From NCBI GenBank assembly GCA_016929135.1, contig JAFGJK010000101.1:1-59574 (forward strand): a DNA stretch of 59,574 nt, read 5' to 3'. The notes below the pieces were generated by a model, which worked only from the letters and a program-made list of their open reading frames with translations, did no database searches and had not been told where the DNA came from. The stretch comes from Spirochaetota bacterium. Its GTDB lineage: Bacteria; Spirochaetota; UBA4802; UBA5550. The translations under genes and the position numbers were made by a program. Shown piece after piece: positions 40,491-51,400 of the stretch (position 1 is its first letter; every line of letters starts with the position of its first letter).

Positions 40491-41879
40491 ATGACGATCA
40501 AGTTTTTTCTGGACGAAAAAGAGATGCCGAAGCAGTGGTACAACCTGGCCGCGGACCTTCCGAGCCCGATGCAGCCGCCGCTGGGGCCGGACGGCAAGCC
40601 CATATCCCCGGATATGCTGGCGCCGGTGTTCCCCATGAACCTCATAGAGCAGGAGGTGAGCCAGGAGCGCTGGATCGATATACCGGAAGAGATCATGAAG
40701 CTGCTGTCCATCTGGAGGCCGTCGCCGCTGCAGCGCGCGGTGAGGCTCGAGCAGGCCCTGGGGACCCCGGCGAGAATCTACTTCAAGAACGAAAGCGTTT
40801 CCCCGCCCGGGAGCCACAAGCCGAACACCGCGGTGGCCCAGGCCTGGTACAACAAGCAGTTCGGCATCAAGAGGCTCACCACCGAGACCGGCGCCGGACA
40901 GTGGGGGAGCGCCCTGGCCTTTGCCTGCTCCCTCATAGGGCTGGAATGCAAGGTCTACATGGTGCGCATCAGCTTCGACCAGAAACCATTCAGGAAGGTC
41001 ATGATGCACACCTGGGGGGCCGAGTGCATCCCGAGCCCCAGCACCGACACCAAGGCGGGGCAGGAGGTGCTCGACAGGGATCCGGACACGCCGGGGAGCC
41101 TGGGAATTGCCATCAGCGAGGCAATCGAGGACGCGGTGACCGACGAGACCGGAAAGACCAGGTACACCCTGGGGAGCGTGCTGAACCACGTGATGCTCCA
41201 CCAGACGGTGATCGGGCTTGAGGCGAAGAAGCAGCTCAAGCTTGCCGGGGAAAAGAATGTGGACGTGATCATCGGCTGCGCCGGCGGCGGCAGTAATTTC
41301 GCCGGCCTGTCGTTCCCCTTCGCGTCTGACAAGATCAACGGCGCCAAGATCGAAATCATACCGGTTGAGCCGGCCTCCTGCCCGACCCTCACCAGGGCCC
41401 CCTTCGTGTACGATCACGGCGACATCGCGAAGATGACGCCGCTCCTGCCGATGCATTCGCTGGGGCACGACTTTGTACCGGCACCGATACACGCCGGCGG
41501 GCTCAGGTACCACGGCATGTCGCCCCTGGTGTCCCAGGGGGTCGTCGAGGGGCTCTTCACCCCCATGGCGATACAGCAGTTGGAGTGCTTCGAGGCGGCC
41601 CTCATGTTCGCCAGAACCGAGGGGATGATCATCGCGCCGGAGACGAGCCACGCCGTCGCGGCGACGATCCGGAAGGCCAGGGAGGCGAAGGAGGAGGGGA
41701 AGGAGAAGGTTATCCTCTTCAACCTGAGCGGCCACGGGCTCATGGATCTGAACGGCTACGAGTCCTTCATACACGGCAAGCTCGCGGATTACGTTCCGAC
41801 GCAGGAGGAGGTAGAGCGGGCGCTGAAGGTGATGAACGGCTACCCGAGGCCGGAGATCCGAAAAACTGGAAAATGGTAA
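40491..41879 (+). CDS. trpB: Tryptophan synthase beta chain, TrpB2-type
   Basis: The 462-residue protein has an N-terminal extension of about 70 residues with [14 protein letters not shown], typical of TrpB2 (TIGR01415 type), the PLP lysine in [12 protein letters not shown] (Lys110), [13 protein letters not shown], the phosphate-binding loop GCAGGGSNF (about 264-272), LSGHGLMDL near the end. TrpB2 enzymes condense indole and serine to tryptophan and do not need TrpA; they often salvage indole. An AAGGAG lies 9 bases before the ATG. It is the second gene of the trpR operon. No trpA, C, D, E, F is in the window. Confidence 0.93.
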   Translation: MTIKFFLDEKEMPKQWYNLAADLPSPMQPPLGPDGKPISPDMLAPVFPMNLIEQEVSQERWIDIPEEIMKLLSIWRPSPLQRAVRLEQALGTPARIYFKNESVSPPGSHKPNTAVAQAWYNKQFGIKRLTTETGAGQWGSALAFACSLIGLECKVYMVRISFDQKPFRKVMMHTWGAECIPSPSTDTKAGQEVLDRDPDTPGSLGIAISEAIEDAVTDETGKTRYTLGSVLNHVMLHQTVIGLEAKKQLKLAGEKNVDVIIGCAGGGSNFAGLSFPFASDKINGAKIEIIPVEPASCPTLTRAPFVYDHGDIAKMTPLLPMHSLGHDFVPAPIHAGGLRYHGMSPLVSQGVVEGLFTPMAIQQLECFEAALMFARTEGMIIAPETSHAVAATIRKAREAKEEGKEKVILFNLSGHGLMDLNGYESFIHGKLADYVPTQEEVERALKVMNGYPRPEIRKTGKW

Positions 41880-41885
41880 ACACGG

Positions 41886-41911
41886 GGGCCCTGCCGTTTC
41901 CGGCAGGGCCC
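41886..41911. terminator. Strong hairpin between trpB and the efflux operon end
   Basis: GGGCCCTGCCG (41886-41896), loop TTTC, CGGCAGGGCCC (41901-41911): an 11-bp perfect stem between two convergent gene ends, 5 bases before the stop of the Ig-like lipoprotein gene. No T tract, so it may work as a bidirectional weak terminator. Confidence 0.5.
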
Positions 41912-41915
41912 TCTG

Positions 41916-43388
41916 CTACAGGATGATATACTTCACGTACCGCGACACGTCCTTTTCGAGATAGTTGCCCCGTGAATCCTTTGTGACATTGGTCCCCTGG
42001 ATGGTGATCCGGTAGGTGTTGCCGGCCTGGGAGACGTTGAGGTCGAAGGAGTATACTCTGAACGACCCCGGCGCGTCGTCCCAGTTCGGGTTGATCACCG
42101 AGGGGCTGTCCGCCACGGGCCCCGCCACCTTCTCCACGCTCACCTCGATACTCCCGGGGTCGATATCCTTGGAGAACTCCACATAATACCTGCAGGCCAG
42201 CTTCACCGGGTACACCTCGGATTCGCTTGCCAGGATCGAGATGTCGCCCCCCTGGGCCGCCTCCATGGAGAGCACCTCCGGCCGTGTCGATCGCTCGCCA
42301 TCGGTGAAAAACCGGTAGCGATAGGTCGTGTCCAACTGGTTGCCGCCCAGGTCGGTGACCGACTGCGTCACCGTGAGGAGGTAGTGGTCCTGGCTCTTCA
42401 GCGGCTCCCGGAATTTCACCGTCACCGAATCGGCGGGTGAGCCGGGGAGGAGGTAGAAATCGGCGCCGTTGGAGAGGGTGATGGCCCCCTGGAGGGTGCT
42501 CACCCTCACCGGCTCGCTGAACCGCACGATGAGATCGCAGTCCCGCTCCACCAGGGTATTCTCGGAGGCGCCCGTGGGATCGGCAAAGACCACGGATCCC
42601 CCGTCCACCGGGTCGGTCTGGGTGACCGAGACGATCGAGGGCCGCTGGAAATCGGTTCCCACGGTGAAGTTGAAGGCGCATTCCTCCCGGAGGGGGTTCC
42701 CGTTGGGGTCCTTCACGGCGGTGGACACCGTCACGGCATAGGTGGTGCCGAAGGGGAGGGGATAGGTGGGGTCGAAGGTCGCCGCGGTCACCACCCGGTT
42801 CTGGGGAGGATCGAAGCGCTCCTCGAACCTGAAGAGCCCCTGCACCGACGGCGAGAGGGAGAACCCGCTGTACACCGTGTCGTAGTCCACCGGCTCGGAG
42901 AAGACGATCTCGATACTCTGGTTCGGGTCCGCCACCTGGGAATTGTGCGCCGGCGAGAAGCGCGCCACGTATGGCGGCGTGATGTCCGAGCCGACGTAGA
43001 AGACCGAGGCGAAGGGGCCCAGCAGGTCGTTCCCGCCGGTGTCCTCGGCGTCGGTATTCACGATGACGGAATAGGCCTGGCCGCCCGAGAGCCCCTCGCC
43101 CGAGGGATGAAAGGTCATGACTCGTCCGCCGGCGTCCCAGGTGAAGTAGCCATCCACGCGTCCCTTCGACGAGGAGAGGGAGAAGCTGTTGGCGGTCTTG
43201 ACCCGGTCCATGGACTTGTTGAAGATCAGGGTGACGGTCGCATCGACCCCCACGTCTTCCTGCCGGTTCGCCGGGGCGACCGCGCTCACCTGGGGCTGTG
43301 AGAAGTCCAGGTTCATGATGTCGTCGGTCTCGCAGGCGGAGAAGATGAGTAACAATGATGCCAGTACCGGAGCGATTGTTCGTGTCAT
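41916..43388 (-). CDS. Ig-like (Big_5/SbsA-type) domain lipoprotein
   Basis: The 490-residue protein starts at ATG 43388, with GGAGG seven bases upstream, overlapping the preceding stop by one base. The leader IAPVLASLLLIFSAC ends in a lipobox. Then come several SbsA Ig-like units: VSAVAPANRQEDVGVDATV, IEIVFSEPVDYDTV, YAVTVSTAVKDPNGNPL, IVRFSEPVRVSTLQG and LTVTQSVTDLGGNQLD, the classic VSAxxPxxGxxxVxxxxxIxxxFSEPM pattern of Big_5. These lipid-anchored domains are predicted to be extracytoplasmic and to bind carbohydrate or protein. It is the last gene of the efflux operon, with no obvious relation to transport except its linkage. Confidence 0.85.
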   Translation of the reverse strand: MTRTIAPVLASLLLIFSACETDDIMNLDFSQPQVSAVAPANRQEDVGVDATVTLIFNKSMDRVKTANSFSLSSSKGRVDGYFTWDAGGRVMTFHPSGEGLSGGQAYSVIVNTDAEDTGGNDLLGPFASVFYVGSDITPPYVARFSPAHNSQVADPNQSIEIVFSEPVDYDTVYSGFSLSPSVQGLFRFEERFDPPQNRVVTAATFDPTYPLPFGTTYAVTVSTAVKDPNGNPLREECAFNFTVGTDFQRPSIVSVTQTDPVDGGSVVFADPTGASENTLVERDCDLIVRFSEPVRVSTLQGAITLSNGADFYLLPGSPADSVTVKFREPLKSQDHYLLTVTQSVTDLGGNQLDTTYRYRFFTDGERSTRPEVLSMEAAQGGDISILASESEVYPVKLACRYYVEFSKDIDPGSIEVSVEKVAGPVADSPSVINPNWDDAPGSFRVYSFDLNVSQAGNTYRITIQGTNVTKDSRGNYLEKDVSRYVKYIIL

Positions 43389-44911
43389 CACTGGACCTCC
43401 TTGAATTCGAAGGTGAAGGTGTCGGCCATGGTGTTCCCCAGGGCGTCCCTGATGCCGCCGGAGCCGCCTGAGAGGGTGAAGCGGTAGAGGACAGAGGTAT
43501 CCGGCAGGGTTTTGTGCAGCAGGCCGGACACGTATACCTTGGCCACGGTGTCGGCATCGTGCCAGGTGATGTCGAAGACCCGGGGCGATGTGGTATCGCC
43601 GCTGAACTTCTCCACCAGGTAGTTGCCGTAGAGGGAGGTCTTGTCCATGGCGACAGGTATCCCGTCCCTGAGGAACTGGATCATGAAGTAATACTTCATG
43701 CCGTTGGGGGAATCGTTCCCGTAGAGGGGGACCATCACCGGCCAGGGGATTGCGCTGCCGGAGAATAGGTAATCCGCAGCTGCGGGGAGCATGGCGCCGT
43801 CCGCCGAGCCCCGAACCTCTCCGATGGCCACGTGCTTCGCGGTGGCGGCGGTGGTGCGGACGATGACGCTGCAGGGCTCCTGCAGGTGCAGCGAGTGGAT
43901 GTCCTCTGCGCCGGTATCCACGGTGATCTGGTAGGACTGCTCTGCCTGGAGCGATTCGTCGAGGTGATAGCAGAGCATGGCGTCCGATGGCCAGGTGATG
44001 TGCCCGTCCACCGCAGGCGTGATGGAGAAGGCCGATTCCACGCGCTCCTTGTCCATGGCCTCGCTGAAGGCGACGTAGATCGAGCTCACCGATGTCCCGA
44101 CACTGTTCTCGATTCCCGACTCCGCGGTGTTCCAGTAGGCGGCGGTGCCGTTGTCGTTCATCCCCAGGACCTGCGGCGGCGTGGTGTCATCCCCCGCCAC
44201 GAGCACCAGGAGGAAGTCCCTGGCCATGGCATTCCCGCCGGTGTCTTCGGCGGCGCTGCCGATCCGGGCCGAATAGGTCCTGCCGTAGTCGAGCGTCGCG
44301 GTGAGCCGGTAGGTGAGGATCGTCGCATCGGGCGACCAGGAGAAGGTGCCGGACACGTAGGGGGAGAGGGAAAAGGCGGCCTGGGTCTTCATCGAGTCCA
44401 TGGGCCTGGTGAAGGTGAAGGTGAGCTCGGTGAGCGCCGATGGGTCGATGACATTACCGCCGGTGACGTGCGCGGGCGTTGATGCGGCGACGCCCGGATT
44501 CGCTGCGTAGTCACCCACGAAGAAATCGGACAGGAACCCCCGGGAGAGGGAGCGCCCGCCCTGGCTCCGCACCGTCGTGGGGAGCTCCACCGAGTAGCGC
44601 CGGGAGCGGGCGAGCTGGTACCGGGGCGTGAACCGCATCGCCCGCCGGGAGGTCCAGGAAAAGCTCCCCTCCACCTTCCCCGAAGTGCCGGTGAGGGAGA
44701 AGTTCCGCTCCACGTCGAGAATGTCGGCGTCCTCGGAGAAGTAGAGCTCCACCGAGGCATCGGGGTCCACCCCGGATTGTCCGCTCGCCGGGACCGATGC
44801 GGACACGGTGAACTCGCCGAAATCGAATATCGATGCGGTCTCGCTGTCGCAGCCGGTGGCGGCGGTGAGGGCGATCAGCGCGCAGTAACAGGCGATGAGT
44901 AACCGTTGCAT
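43388..44911 (-). CDS. Second Ig-like (Big_5/SbsA-type) domain lipoprotein
   Basis: The 507-residue protein starts at ATG 44911, seven bases after GGAGG. The leader RLLIACYCALIALTAATGC provides a lipobox cysteine. Three to four Big_5 modules follow: VSASVPASGQSGVDPDASV, LTFTFTRPMDSMKTQ, YSARIGSAAEDTGGNAMAR, IYVAFSEAMDKERVESAFSI and YQITVDTGAEDIHSL, then a distinct C-terminal domain (MKYYFMIQFLRDGIPVAMDK and on). It resembles its neighbour in domain type and shares the EDTGGN motif, so the two likely arose by duplication. The stop codon overlaps the start of the next lipoprotein gene (TGATG). Confidence 0.85.
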   Translation of the reverse strand: MQRLLIACYCALIALTAATGCDSETASIFDFGEFTVSASVPASGQSGVDPDASVELYFSEDADILDVERNFSLTGTSGKVEGSFSWTSRRAMRFTPRYQLARSRRYSVELPTTVRSQGGRSLSRGFLSDFFVGDYAANPGVAASTPAHVTGGNVIDPSALTELTFTFTRPMDSMKTQAAFSLSPYVSGTFSWSPDATILTYRLTATLDYGRTYSARIGSAAEDTGGNAMARDFLLVLVAGDDTTPPQVLGMNDNGTAAYWNTAESGIENSVGTSVSSIYVAFSEAMDKERVESAFSITPAVDGHITWPSDAMLCYHLDESLQAEQSYQITVDTGAEDIHSLHLQEPCSVIVRTTAATAKHVAIGEVRGSADGAMLPAAADYLFSGSAIPWPVMVPLYGNDSPNGMKYYFMIQFLRDGIPVAMDKTSLYGNYLVEKFSGDTTSPRVFDITWHDADTVAKVYVSGLLHKTLPDTSVLYRFTLSGGSGGIRDALGNTMADTFTFEFKEVQ

Positions 44912-44925
44912 GGCATTTCCTCCGC

Positions 44926-45402
44926 TCACATGGATTTCAACCTCAGGCGCACTATCAGGAGCGCCAGATAGAGCACGGTAACCGAGAAGACGGCCCAGAG
45001 GGGGAACAGGTTGAACTTGATCCCGATGAAGGCACTTATGCTAACCACTATGGAAGCAATCAGCATCAGAGTATTCTTTGAAAGGATAATGCGGTCTTTT
45101 GTTCGCAGACCCGAAGCGAGCTGTACGATTCCCAGCAGGCACAGGAACAGAAAGAGCTTGGATCTGCTCTGGAAGCTCGTCCCTGCCAGGAGGGTGAGGA
45201 GAAGAGAACAATATTCATGGAAAGAGACAGTTTCGCTATCGTCACGCACCAGCTGATATATCAGCAAGGCCATGATGCAAGCCAGAAGGATATTCTCCGC
45301 GGTGTAGAGCGTGGCATTCACGATCAGTATCTGGTTGAATGCCGCAGTCATGAAGATGGCGGCGACACCGCTAAGGATACGATAGAGCGTTCGCCCATTC
45401 AT
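44926..45402 (-). CDS. Small polytopic membrane protein of unknown function
   Basis: The 158-residue protein has four to five predicted helices (about residues 8-28, 36-50, 78-97, 107-127, 132-152), with a final basic tail LLIVRLRLKSM. The ATG at 45402 has AAGGAG seven bases before it and overlaps the upstream RND gene end by 32 bases. I do not recognise a family. It lies between the RND genes and the Ig-like lipoproteins in the efflux operon and may be a small accessory subunit of the pump, by position only. Confidence 0.7.
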   Translation of the reverse strand: MNGRTLYRILSGVAAIFMTAAFNQILIVNATLYTAENILLACIMALLIYQLVRDDSETVSFHEYCSLLLTLLAGTSFQSRSKLFLFLCLLGIVQLASGLRTKDRIILSKNTLMLIASIVVSISAFIGIKFNLFPLWAVFSVTVLYLALLIVRLRLKSM

Positions 45403-48400
45403 TGTTTTTCTCCTTGAGTGTATGATGGAAGAGGTATATGCAGAGCACCGGGATCACCACCAGGGTGAGTAGGGTGGCAACCGCGAGGCCGCCCGTCACC
45501 GTGATTGCCAGGGGCCGCCAGAGGTTCGAGCCATCACCGCCCGAGAGCATCATGGGGACCATCCCCAGGATGGTGGTGATCTTGGTGATCACCACGGGCC
45601 TCACGCGGGAAAAGCAGATTTCCTTGATCTCGCGCTCCAGCGTCGTAGAGGTGACCGTCCCTTGTAAATACCGCTGGTTCAGGGCGTCCACGAGGAGTAT
45701 CCCGTTGTTCACCACGATGCCGGTGAGGGTGATGATGCCGATGTACACGGATATGTTCAGGGTCGAGGCGGTGACGAAGAGGACCAGGACCACCCCGATG
45801 AGCGCCATTGGGACCGTGGTGAGGATCACCAGGGGGAGGCGCAGGGATTGGAACTGCGATGCCAGGAGCATGTAGACCAGGAGGATCGCCAGGGCCACCG
45901 CCTCCATCATGGCCCTGCGGTCTTTCCGCATCCGCTGCAGGCTCCGGTCCAGCTCGAAGGTATACTCCGGGGGGAACTGGACCGATGCCAGCGCCTCCTG
46001 TATCCGTCCGGCAGCCTCGTCGTAGGCGAGGGTGCCGATCTTCGCGGTGATGGTGACGCTCCGCCGCCCGTTCCGCCGCCACACCCGCGTCTGCGCTTCA
46101 TTCTCCTTCATGGTCACCAGGCCGCTCACCGGGATCGCGCTTCCCGAGGCGCTCCTGATGGTATAGGAGAGGACCCGCTCGATGGTGTCCCGGAAGGGCC
46201 GGTCGTAGCGCACCCGCACGTCCACCTCGCGATCTTTATCGATGAACTTGGTGATCACCGGGCCGTAGAGGGCGGAGCGGAAGAACTCGATCACCTCCGA
46301 GGCGGACACCCCGGTGGCGGCGGCCCTGGCCCGGTCCACAGAGAGGGTGTACTCCGGCCTCCCTTCACGGAAGCGGAGCACGCACTCCTCGATCCCCGGG
46401 ATCTTCTGGATCCTCCCCGCCGCGTTCCTGGCGAGATTCCGCAGCACCTCGTTCTCGTTGCCCAGGAAGTGGATGTCCAGCTCTCTTGACGCGATCTCGT
46501 CGGCCTCGGCGATGTAGGCGAAGGCGCCGTCGGGCCCGATCAGTTTATTCAGTTCGACCCGTATCCTCCCCTTGATCCTCCGCTGCTCCCGGAGCGAGGT
46601 GATGTCATCCCGGAAGGTCACCGCCGCGGTGCCGCGCCATTTCTCCACCTTGGTGGTGACGGTCTCGGCGATGCCGAGCCTTTTCAGGTACGCCTCGGCC
46701 TTCTTCACCGAACGGTCGGTGTCCGCAAGGGTGGTGCCGGTGGGATACTCCAGGTACAGGTAGAACTCGCGGCCCGCAGCCGGGTCCACCACCTCGCTCT
46801 TCAGGAAGAGCGAGAGGACCACGGCGAGGATGACCGCGCCGGCGGTGTATCCCAGGATGCGCCCCCGGTGCGCGAAGGAGTAGTCCAGGGCGGCATCGTA
46901 CCAGGCCATGAAGCGTGCCTCGCCACGGTCGATGGCCAGAAGGATTGAGTGAAGGGCCGTAATGATTCTTCTCTTGCATCGTTCCAAAGCTGCTCCCAGA
47001 TGTATCGTCGGGAAAATCATTTTCCGATCACCGGCAGCGGCCAGGATCACCGGTACCAGGACGATTGCCACGAAGAGCGACGACAGGAGGGCAGCCGAGA
47101 CCGTGAAGGCAAGGTCGCCATAGGTGCGCCGCGTCTCGGGATCGCCGAAGGCGATGGGGAGGAATACGATCACCGTTGCCAGGGTGGAGGCCACGATGGC
47201 GTTTCTCACCGAGAGGACCGATGCGTGGACCGTGTCGTCGGTGATGGTTTTTTCCCGGAACACCGACTCGGCGATGATGATGCCGTTGTCCACCACCATC
47301 CCCACCCCCAGGGCGAGGCCCGAGAGGCTCATGACGTTCAGGTCGATCTTCCCGAAATACATCAAGGCGAAGACCGAGAGAAGCGCGAAGGGGATGGAGA
47401 TGCCGATGGCCACTACCGGCACGGTCCGCCGGACGAAGAGGGCGAGCACCAGAATCACGATGAGAGTGCCCCAGACACTCGCCTCGGCCACGGTACGGAC
47501 GGCGCGGCTGATGGAATCCCCCTGGTTGTATAAAATCCTGCCGTGGAGCGAGGGATCGCGCAGTATCGCCGCTGCCGCCTGACGGCACACCGACAGGGTG
47601 TTCGCATCGGCCGAGCGGTGCACGTAGATCGTGATCCGCTCCGCGCCGTCGAGGCGCGAGATGTCCTCGGCCTCACGGAAGCCGTAATCCACTGCGGCGA
47701 TCTCCCCCAGTCGCACCACCGAGCCCTGGCCTGCCGTCATCACCGCCGTAGCGGCGATCTCCCCGGGTGAACGGAACCGGGAGCTGGCGTTCACGAGATA
47801 TTCCCTCCCTCCCGATTCCATCGTCCCGCCGGGAAGTGAGATGTTCCCGTCCCGGATCACCGAGGCGACCGAGCCGAAGGAAAGCTCCCTGGCCTCGAAT
47901 CTGTCGCGGTGCACGTTTACGTGGATCTCCCTGACGGCCCCCCCGGCGATAAAGATCTCGGAGACGCCGTCGATCCGCTGCAGCGTCGGCTTCAGCGTCC
48001 GGTCGGCCGTCTCCCGCATCGCAGCCATGGACGCGCCCCGCTTCTCGATCGTGGCGATCAGCACCGGCCGGTCCGAGGGATCGTAGCGCACCACCACCGG
48101 CTCCTGCACCTCCCGGGGAAAGCCCCGGCGGACCAGCGAGATCCGCTCCCGCACCTTCAGCGCCGCAAGGCGGATGTCGGAATCGAGCGTGAAGGCGATG
48201 TTGATGCGGCTCTTCCCCTCCTCGGAGACCGAGTCGATGGACTCGATCCCCTCCACCATCTTCACGATCTTCTCCACCGGCTTGGTGATGATGCGCTCGA
48301 TGGCGTCCGGCGAGACGCCGGGATACTCAATGATCACCGAGATGCCGGGGGACTGCACCCGGGGCATGAGGGAGACCGGGAGGCGCCCGCAGCTGATCGC

Positions 48401-48466
48401 GCCGATCAGGGCGACGGCGGCGCAGAGCATAAAGGCGCTTATTTTATTTACGAGGAAGTATCTCAT
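45371..48466 (-). CDS. RND efflux permease A (tandem pair)
   Basis: The 1,031-residue permease has TM1 KISAFMLCAAVALIGAISC, large periplasmic domains (VIIEYPGVSPDAIERIITKP; TTKVEKWRGTAAVTFRDD), and the central helices. The TM4 relay reads GMVVDNGIIIAES, so the first Asp is kept and the second is Asn; TM10 reads TGIVVNNGILLVDALN, with Asn for the AcrB Lys940. Its start overlaps the permease B stop by four bases (ATGA). It should form an inner-membrane trimer, alone or mixed with the neighbouring permease, with the HlyD and TolC partners encoded upstream. Confidence 0.93.
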   Translation of the reverse strand: MRYFLVNKISAFMLCAAVALIGAISCGRLPVSLMPRVQSPGISVIIEYPGVSPDAIERIITKPVEKIVKMVEGIESIDSVSEEGKSRINIAFTLDSDIRLAALKVRERISLVRRGFPREVQEPVVVRYDPSDRPVLIATIEKRGASMAAMRETADRTLKPTLQRIDGVSEIFIAGGAVREIHVNVHRDRFEARELSFGSVASVIRDGNISLPGGTMESGGREYLVNASSRFRSPGEIAATAVMTAGQGSVVRLGEIAAVDYGFREAEDISRLDGAERITIYVHRSADANTLSVCRQAAAAILRDPSLHGRILYNQGDSISRAVRTVAEASVWGTLIVILVLALFVRRTVPVVAIGISIPFALLSVFALMYFGKIDLNVMSLSGLALGVGMVVDNGIIIAESVFREKTITDDTVHASVLSVRNAIVASTLATVIVFLPIAFGDPETRRTYGDLAFTVSAALLSSLFVAIVLVPVILAAAGDRKMIFPTIHLGAALERCKRRIITALHSILLAIDRGEARFMAWYDAALDYSFAHRGRILGYTAGAVILAVVLSLFLKSEVVDPAAGREFYLYLEYPTGTTLADTDRSVKKAEAYLKRLGIAETVTTKVEKWRGTAAVTFRDDITSLREQRRIKGRIRVELNKLIGPDGAFAYIAEADEIASRELDIHFLGNENEVLRNLARNAAGRIQKIPGIEECVLRFREGRPEYTLSVDRARAAATGVSASEVIEFFRSALYGPVITKFIDKDREVDVRVRYDRPFRDTIERVLSYTIRSASGSAIPVSGLVTMKENEAQTRVWRRNGRRSVTITAKIGTLAYDEAAGRIQEALASVQFPPEYTFELDRSLQRMRKDRRAMMEAVALAILLVYMLLASQFQSLRLPLVILTTVPMALIGVVLVLFVTASTLNISVYIGIITLTGIVVNNGILLVDALNQRYLQGTVTSTTLEREIKEICFSRVRPVVITKITTILGMVPMMLSGGDGSNLWRPLAITVTGGLAVATLLTLVVIPVLCIYLFHHTLKEKNNEWANALSYP

Positions 48467-51400
48467 CGCTCCCTCTCCCGGTACACCAGTGAATAGACCG
48501 TGGGGATGAAGACCAGGGTGAGGAAGGTGGAGACGGTGATCCCCCCCAGCACCGCCATGGCCATGGGCTGCTGCAGCTCCGAGCCCTCGCCGATGCCGAC
48601 CGCCACCGGGAGGAGGGCGCAGACGCTCACGAGGCTCGTCATGAGTATTGGCCTGAGGCGCCGCCGCCCGGCGCTCACGATGGCGTCGTGGATTGACAGG
48701 CCGCGTCCCTGTTCGAGACGGATGTAGTCGAAGAGGACGATGGCGTTGTTCACCACGATCCCGGCCACGAGGACGATGCCGATCCCGGAGTTGATGTTCA
48801 GCGACTTCCCGGTCACAAGCAGCGCCCCGGAGATGCCCAGCGACGCCACCGGGATCGAGAGCATCACGATGAGGGGGCTCTTCAGGCTCTGGAACTGTGC
48901 CGCCAGCACCATGTAGATGAGCACGATGGCGAGGACCAGCGCGAAGCGCATCTCGCCGAGCACCTTCACCGCCTCGTCCAGCTCGCCGATCATCTTCACC
49001 TCATACCCCTCGGGGAGGCGCAGACGCGAGAGCGCGGCACGTACCCGGTCGAGCACCGTATCGGCATTGCCCGCGACATCCGCCGTCACCACGTTCACCC
49101 GGCTCTGCTCGGAGCGGATGATCTTGCTGGTGCTGGTCCCCTCGGTGACCGTGGCGAACTGGGACACCGGGATCACCCCGCCGGACTCGGACTTCACCAT
49201 GATTTTATACAGCGACTCGCTCCCGGTGCGGTCCGCCTTCTGCAGGCGCACCCGCATGTCGATCTCCTCGTCCCGGTCACGGAAGCGCGTCGCCACCTCG
49301 CCGTGCAGGGCGGCCCTGATGGTGGCGGCCAGGTGGGACACCGATACCCCCAGCGAGGCCAGGCGGTTCCGGTCGATCTCCACCTTCAGCTCCGGCTCGC
49401 CCCTGTCGAAGAGCGCGGCGATGCCCGTGACGCCTGAAATGCCGGCGAGCGAGCGCTTCACCTCATTACCGATGGCGGTGAGCATGGAGAACTCGGCGCC
49501 GTAGACCTCCACGTGCACCGGCTTCCGGCGGCGCGCCACCACCGACTCGATCACGCTCTCCTTCAGCACCACGTCGGCCCGAACCCGGTCCCCGAAGGGG
49601 ACCTCATTCCTGAAACGGCGGACGATCTCCCGCACGTGGGGCCGCCGGCTTTTCACCAGAAGCACCTTCACCAGGGCGCTGTTGCATCGCCGCCCCGAGG
49701 TCTGCTCGGTGATGCTCTCCTCCGGATCGCTCCCGACCTTCGCGAAGACCCCCTGCACGTACGGCTGTGTCCGGAAATAGCCCTCCACGCGGGCGCTCGC
49801 CATTGCCGTCTCCTCCAGCGTTGTCCCCTGGGGGAGCGAAAGCTCCACGGTGAACTCGCCCGGGTCCACCGGCGGCATGAGCTCGGCCTTGAGGAGCGGG
49901 AAGAGGAGGAGACCCAGGAGCATGCAGGCGACGCCCCCGGCCAGTACCTGCCGCTTCCTGGAAAGGGCGAGCTCGATCACCCGCACGTAGAGCTCCTCGG
50001 CACGAACCATCACGCCGTCGCCCCAGTTATGGATGCGTGTTTGCAGCGATGCCCCTCGTGTTAAAAAGGATCGGAGTCGTGCCGGTACCGGAACCGAGAG
50101 CGTTGCCAGCATGGGGATCAGCGTGACGCTCCCCAGGGTCGAGAAGATCTGGGTGAAGGTGATGGTGAGGGCGAGCTCCGCGAAGAGGGCACCGGAGAGC
50201 CCGGAGAGGAAGACGATGGGGAGGAAGACCACCACCGAGGCGACGTTCGAGGCGATGTTCGCCAGCATCACCTCGTTGGTGCCGTCGATCGCCGGCCGCA
50301 CCGGGTCCTTCCCCTTCGATTCGGCGCGCTTCTGCGCGATGGACTCCAGCACCACGATCCCGGAGTCGGTCATCATCCCGATGGCCAGGGCCAGGCCGCC
50401 GAGGGACATGGTGTTCAGCGAGATCCCCTTGAAATACATGAGGCCGAAGGTGCCCAGGATCGATATGGGGATGGCCGTGGCGATGATCACCGGCGCCCGG
50501 AGCTCGCCGAGGAAGACGTAGAGCACCAGGAAGGCGATGAGAGCCCCCATGATCGCCTCGGAAAAGACGTTGTCCACCGAGTTCTGGATGAACTCCGACT
50601 GGTCGTAGATGCGCCGGATCGTGAAGTCCTTCCGGTACTTCTCCCGGATCCTCGTCATCTCCTCATCGACGCGCGCGCAGGTGGCCACGGTGTTCTTCCC
50701 CGGCTCCTTGTGGATGTACAGCGCCACTGCCTCGCCGCCGTCGCTCCGGACGATGGACTTCCGGTCCCGAAACGAGTCCTCCACCGTCCCCACCTGGTGG
50801 AGATACACCGGGACGCCGGCCTCGTTCCTCCCCACCGCCACGTCCCGGATCTCGTCGAGTTCCCTGAACTCGCCTGCTGCCCGCACCAGGTACTCCACCG
50901 AGCCGCGCTCCAGGTACCCGGCAGGGAAGCTCTGGTTCTCGGACGCCAGGCGCTCCATCACCTCGGCGAGCGACAGGGAATGGGAGTAGATCTTGGCCAC
51001 GTCCAGGTCGATGTTGATCTGCCGCCGGAACCCGCCGCCCGCCTCGACCAGCGCCACCCCTTCGACACGCTCCAGGTAGGGGACGAGCTCGCGCTCGATG
51101 CGACGCCGCACCTGCCGGAAGTCGCCCCCTTTGTTCACAATGGAATAGATCATCACCGGCTCGGCCCGGGGATCGAACTTCACCACCATGGACATCCCGG
51201 CGTCCTGGGGGAGCTCCCCCTTGGCCAGGTCCACCTTCTCCTTGGTCTCCACCAGGGCCAGATCCATGTTCGTCCCCCACTGAAAGGAAGCCGTGACGAG
51301 CGAGAGCCCCTCCAGCGACTCCGACTGCACGGAGACCACGCCGTTCACCGCGCTCACCGCCTCCTCGACGTACCGCGTCACCAGGGTCTCGATCTCCGAG

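Noticed and set aside
39285..41774. A very long minus-strand open frame (about 829 codons) across trpR-trpB and the ATPase
   Set aside because: Only the last 242 codons (40013-39285) match an ATPase family and have a ribosome binding site; the rest is antisense to trpB and trpR and reads as Arg/Gly/His-rich noise.
40491..41879. Ordinary TrpB1 tryptophan synthase beta chain
   Set aside because: The long N-terminal extension and motif spacing match TrpB2, and no trpA is adjacent.
41767..43557. A 596-codon minus-strand frame overlapping the Ig-like lipoprotein
   Set aside because: Reads as Gly/Arg/Pro/His-rich sequence in a second frame of a high-GC gene; the true lipoprotein frame has signal peptide and Big_5 motifs.
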